Both the position numbers and the translations under genes were made by a program. Positions 12,474 to 13,394 of a stretch of 13,394 bases of DNA are shown here, in pieces; position 1 is the stretch's first letter, and each line of letters begins with the position of its first letter. Location of the stretch: assembly GCA_027019045.1 (NCBI GenBank), contig JALUXI010000143.1:1-13394 (forward strand). Direction: 5' to 3'. The notes beneath the pieces are model-generated. The model worked only from the letters and a program-made list of their open reading frames with translations, had not been told where the DNA came from and searched no databases. This DNA comes from Piscirickettsiaceae bacterium. GTDB lineage: Bacteria > Pseudomonadota > Gammaproteobacteria > Thiomicrospirales > Thiomicrospiraceae.

Positions 12474-13394
12474 GCGTTTTCCTCCTCTGCGTCGGCTCCA
12501 TAACCTGCTGGCATCTTAGTGTGCCAATCGGTGGCTTGCTGATATTGATATGCCACATTTAATAATTTTGCCTCACTAAAGTAAGGTCCCACCAAGTGCA
12601 AGCCAACAGGTCGCCCATCCACAAACCCCGCAGGAACAGACATGGCAGGCAAGCCTGCTAAATTTACAGGAATGGTGTAGAGGTCTGCCAGATACATACT
12701 CACAGGGTCATCGCTCTTCTCACCCAAATTAAAAGCAGGTGTCGGTGCTACAGGCCCCACAATCACATCACACTGTTCAAAGGCGTTAATAAAGTCATCT
12801 CGCACAATACGACGCAGTTTTTGAGCTTTTAAGTAATAAGCATCGTAATAACCCGCGGATAAGGCGTAGGCGCCTACCATAATCCGCCGCTGTACTTCCG
12901 CCCCAAAGCCTTCCGTACGGCTACGGCGATATAAATCTTCTAAATCTTGTGGATTCTCGCAACGGTGTCCATAACGCACGCCATCAAAGCGAGATAGGTT
13001 GGAAGAGGCTTCTGCAGGGGCTAAAACATAATAACAAGGTACCGCCAAATCCTTATTTGGCAGGCTGACTTCAACAATCTCTGCTCCTTGCTTTTCTAGT
13101 TCAGCAATGGCAGCTTTCACCACTTCTGCCACGCCTGCATCCAAACCTTCTGCAAAATATTCTGCAGGCACACCGACTTTTAAGCCCTGAATCGGCTTAT
13201 CCAGTTCTGTGGCGTAATCCACATCATCCTGCTCATAAGAGGTGGAATCTCGCTGATCAAAGCCTGCCATCGCATTTAATAGCCAAGCAGCCTCCTCCGC
13301 TGAACGGGTCATGGGGCCGCCTTGATCAAAACTGGAAGCATAGGCAATCATGCCATAACGAGAGACAGCACCATAGGTCGGTTTAATCCCCGTA
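12470..13394 (-). CDS. gatA: GatA, glutamine amidotransferase subunit A, 5' part outside window
   Basis: The frame stays open to the window edge, giving about 307 residues of a protein that is usually about 485. The first visible residues TGIKPTYGAVSRYGMIAYAS are the well-known GatA segment just after the Ser-cisSer-Lys active site, so the catalytic serines lie outside the window. Later blocks include SFDQGGPMTRS, KVGVPAEYF, YYVLAPAEASSNLSRFDGVRYG, RTEGFGAEVQRRIMVGAYALS, GPVAPTPAFNLGE and LPAMSVPAGFVDGRPVGLHLVG. It is an amidase-signature glutaminase that releases ammonia for GatB. The Met at 13351 is internal and is not the start. gatC would be expected upstream, beyond the right edge. Confidence 0.97.
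   Translation of the reverse strand, partial: TGIKPTYGAVSRYGMIAYASSFDQGGPMTRSAEEAAWLLNAMAGFDQRDSTSYEQDDVDYATELDKPIQGLKVGVPAEYFAEGLDAGVAEVVKAAIAELEKQGAEIVEVSLPNKDLAVPCYYVLAPAEASSNLSRFDGVRYGHRCENPQDLEDLYRRSRTEGFGAEVQRRIMVGAYALSAGYYDAYYLKAQKLRRIVRDDFINAFEQCDVIVGPVAPTPAFNLGEKSDDPVSMYLADLYTIPVNLAGLPAMSVPAGFVDGRPVGLHLVGPYFSEAKLLNVAYQYQQATDWHTKMPAGYGADAEEENA

Noticed and set aside
13349..13351. ATG at 13351 as the start of GatA
   Set aside because: The frame remains open upstream to the edge and encodes the conserved GIKPTYGAVSRYG segment, so this Met is internal.

Overview
The window looks like chromosomal core sequence from a moderate-GC gammaproteobacterium. The gene set (AmgK-MurU beside an LptD-SurA-PdxA-RsmA-ApaH operon, a BolA/2Fe-2S ferredoxin pair, GatAB) and the protein style suggest the Thiomicrospira/Hydrogenovibrio/Thiomicrorhabdus group. 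That placement is recognition from memory, not a search. No phage, insertion sequence, CRISPR array, rRNA or tRNA gene is visible. Both ends cut genes: yaaA at the left and gatA at the right.

Layout. (1) Positions 1-739, minus: yaaA (peroxide stress), 3' end missing. (2) 740-917: a yaaA -10 box, a minus-strand intrinsic terminator and copy A of a dispersed palindromic element. (3) 918-1380, minus: a HicA-fold small protein followed by a 63-residue lipoprotein. (4) 1448-3125, minus: amgK and murU, overlapping, for cell-wall amino-sugar recycling. (5) 3213-9947, plus: a very tight six-gene operon, lptD-surA-pdxA-rsmA-apaH plus an unknown two-helix membrane protein, with gaps of at most 3 bases or 1-4 base overlaps. 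(6) 9948-10528: a 12-base tandem repeat running into the 3' end of bolA, bolA itself (minus, GTG start), and a 151-base near-complete palindrome in the bolA/ferredoxin divergent region. (7) 10529-10780, plus: a 2Fe-2S ferredoxin. (8) 10781-11036: a perfect 20-base-arm hairpin and copy B of the palindromic element. (9) 11037-13394, minus: gatB and truncated gatA.

How the genes fit together. The central block concerns the envelope. AmgK-MurU turns recycled MurNAc into UDP-MurNAc, LptD inserts LPS at the outer membrane, and SurA escorts outer-membrane proteins such as LptD. PdxA (pyridoxal phosphate), RsmA (16S rRNA dimethylation) and ApaH (Ap4A hydrolysis) follow in the classical order, but apaG is absent. 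GatA/GatB supply Gln-tRNA(Gln) and/or Asn-tRNA(Asn) by transamidation.

The genes are ordinary; the interest lies in the non-coding structure. Three kinds of signal stand out. First, a recurring 17-20 base motif with core CCCAGTCCTGC occurs singly inside amgK and pdxA, in different reading contexts, and as an inverted pair in a terminator-like hairpin. That is the distribution expected of a DNA-uptake-like sequence. Second, two related long-hairpin elements (copies A and B) lie near gene 3' ends. Third, an unrelated 151-base palindrome has a constant symmetry centre. None was checked genome-wide, so their family status is inference.
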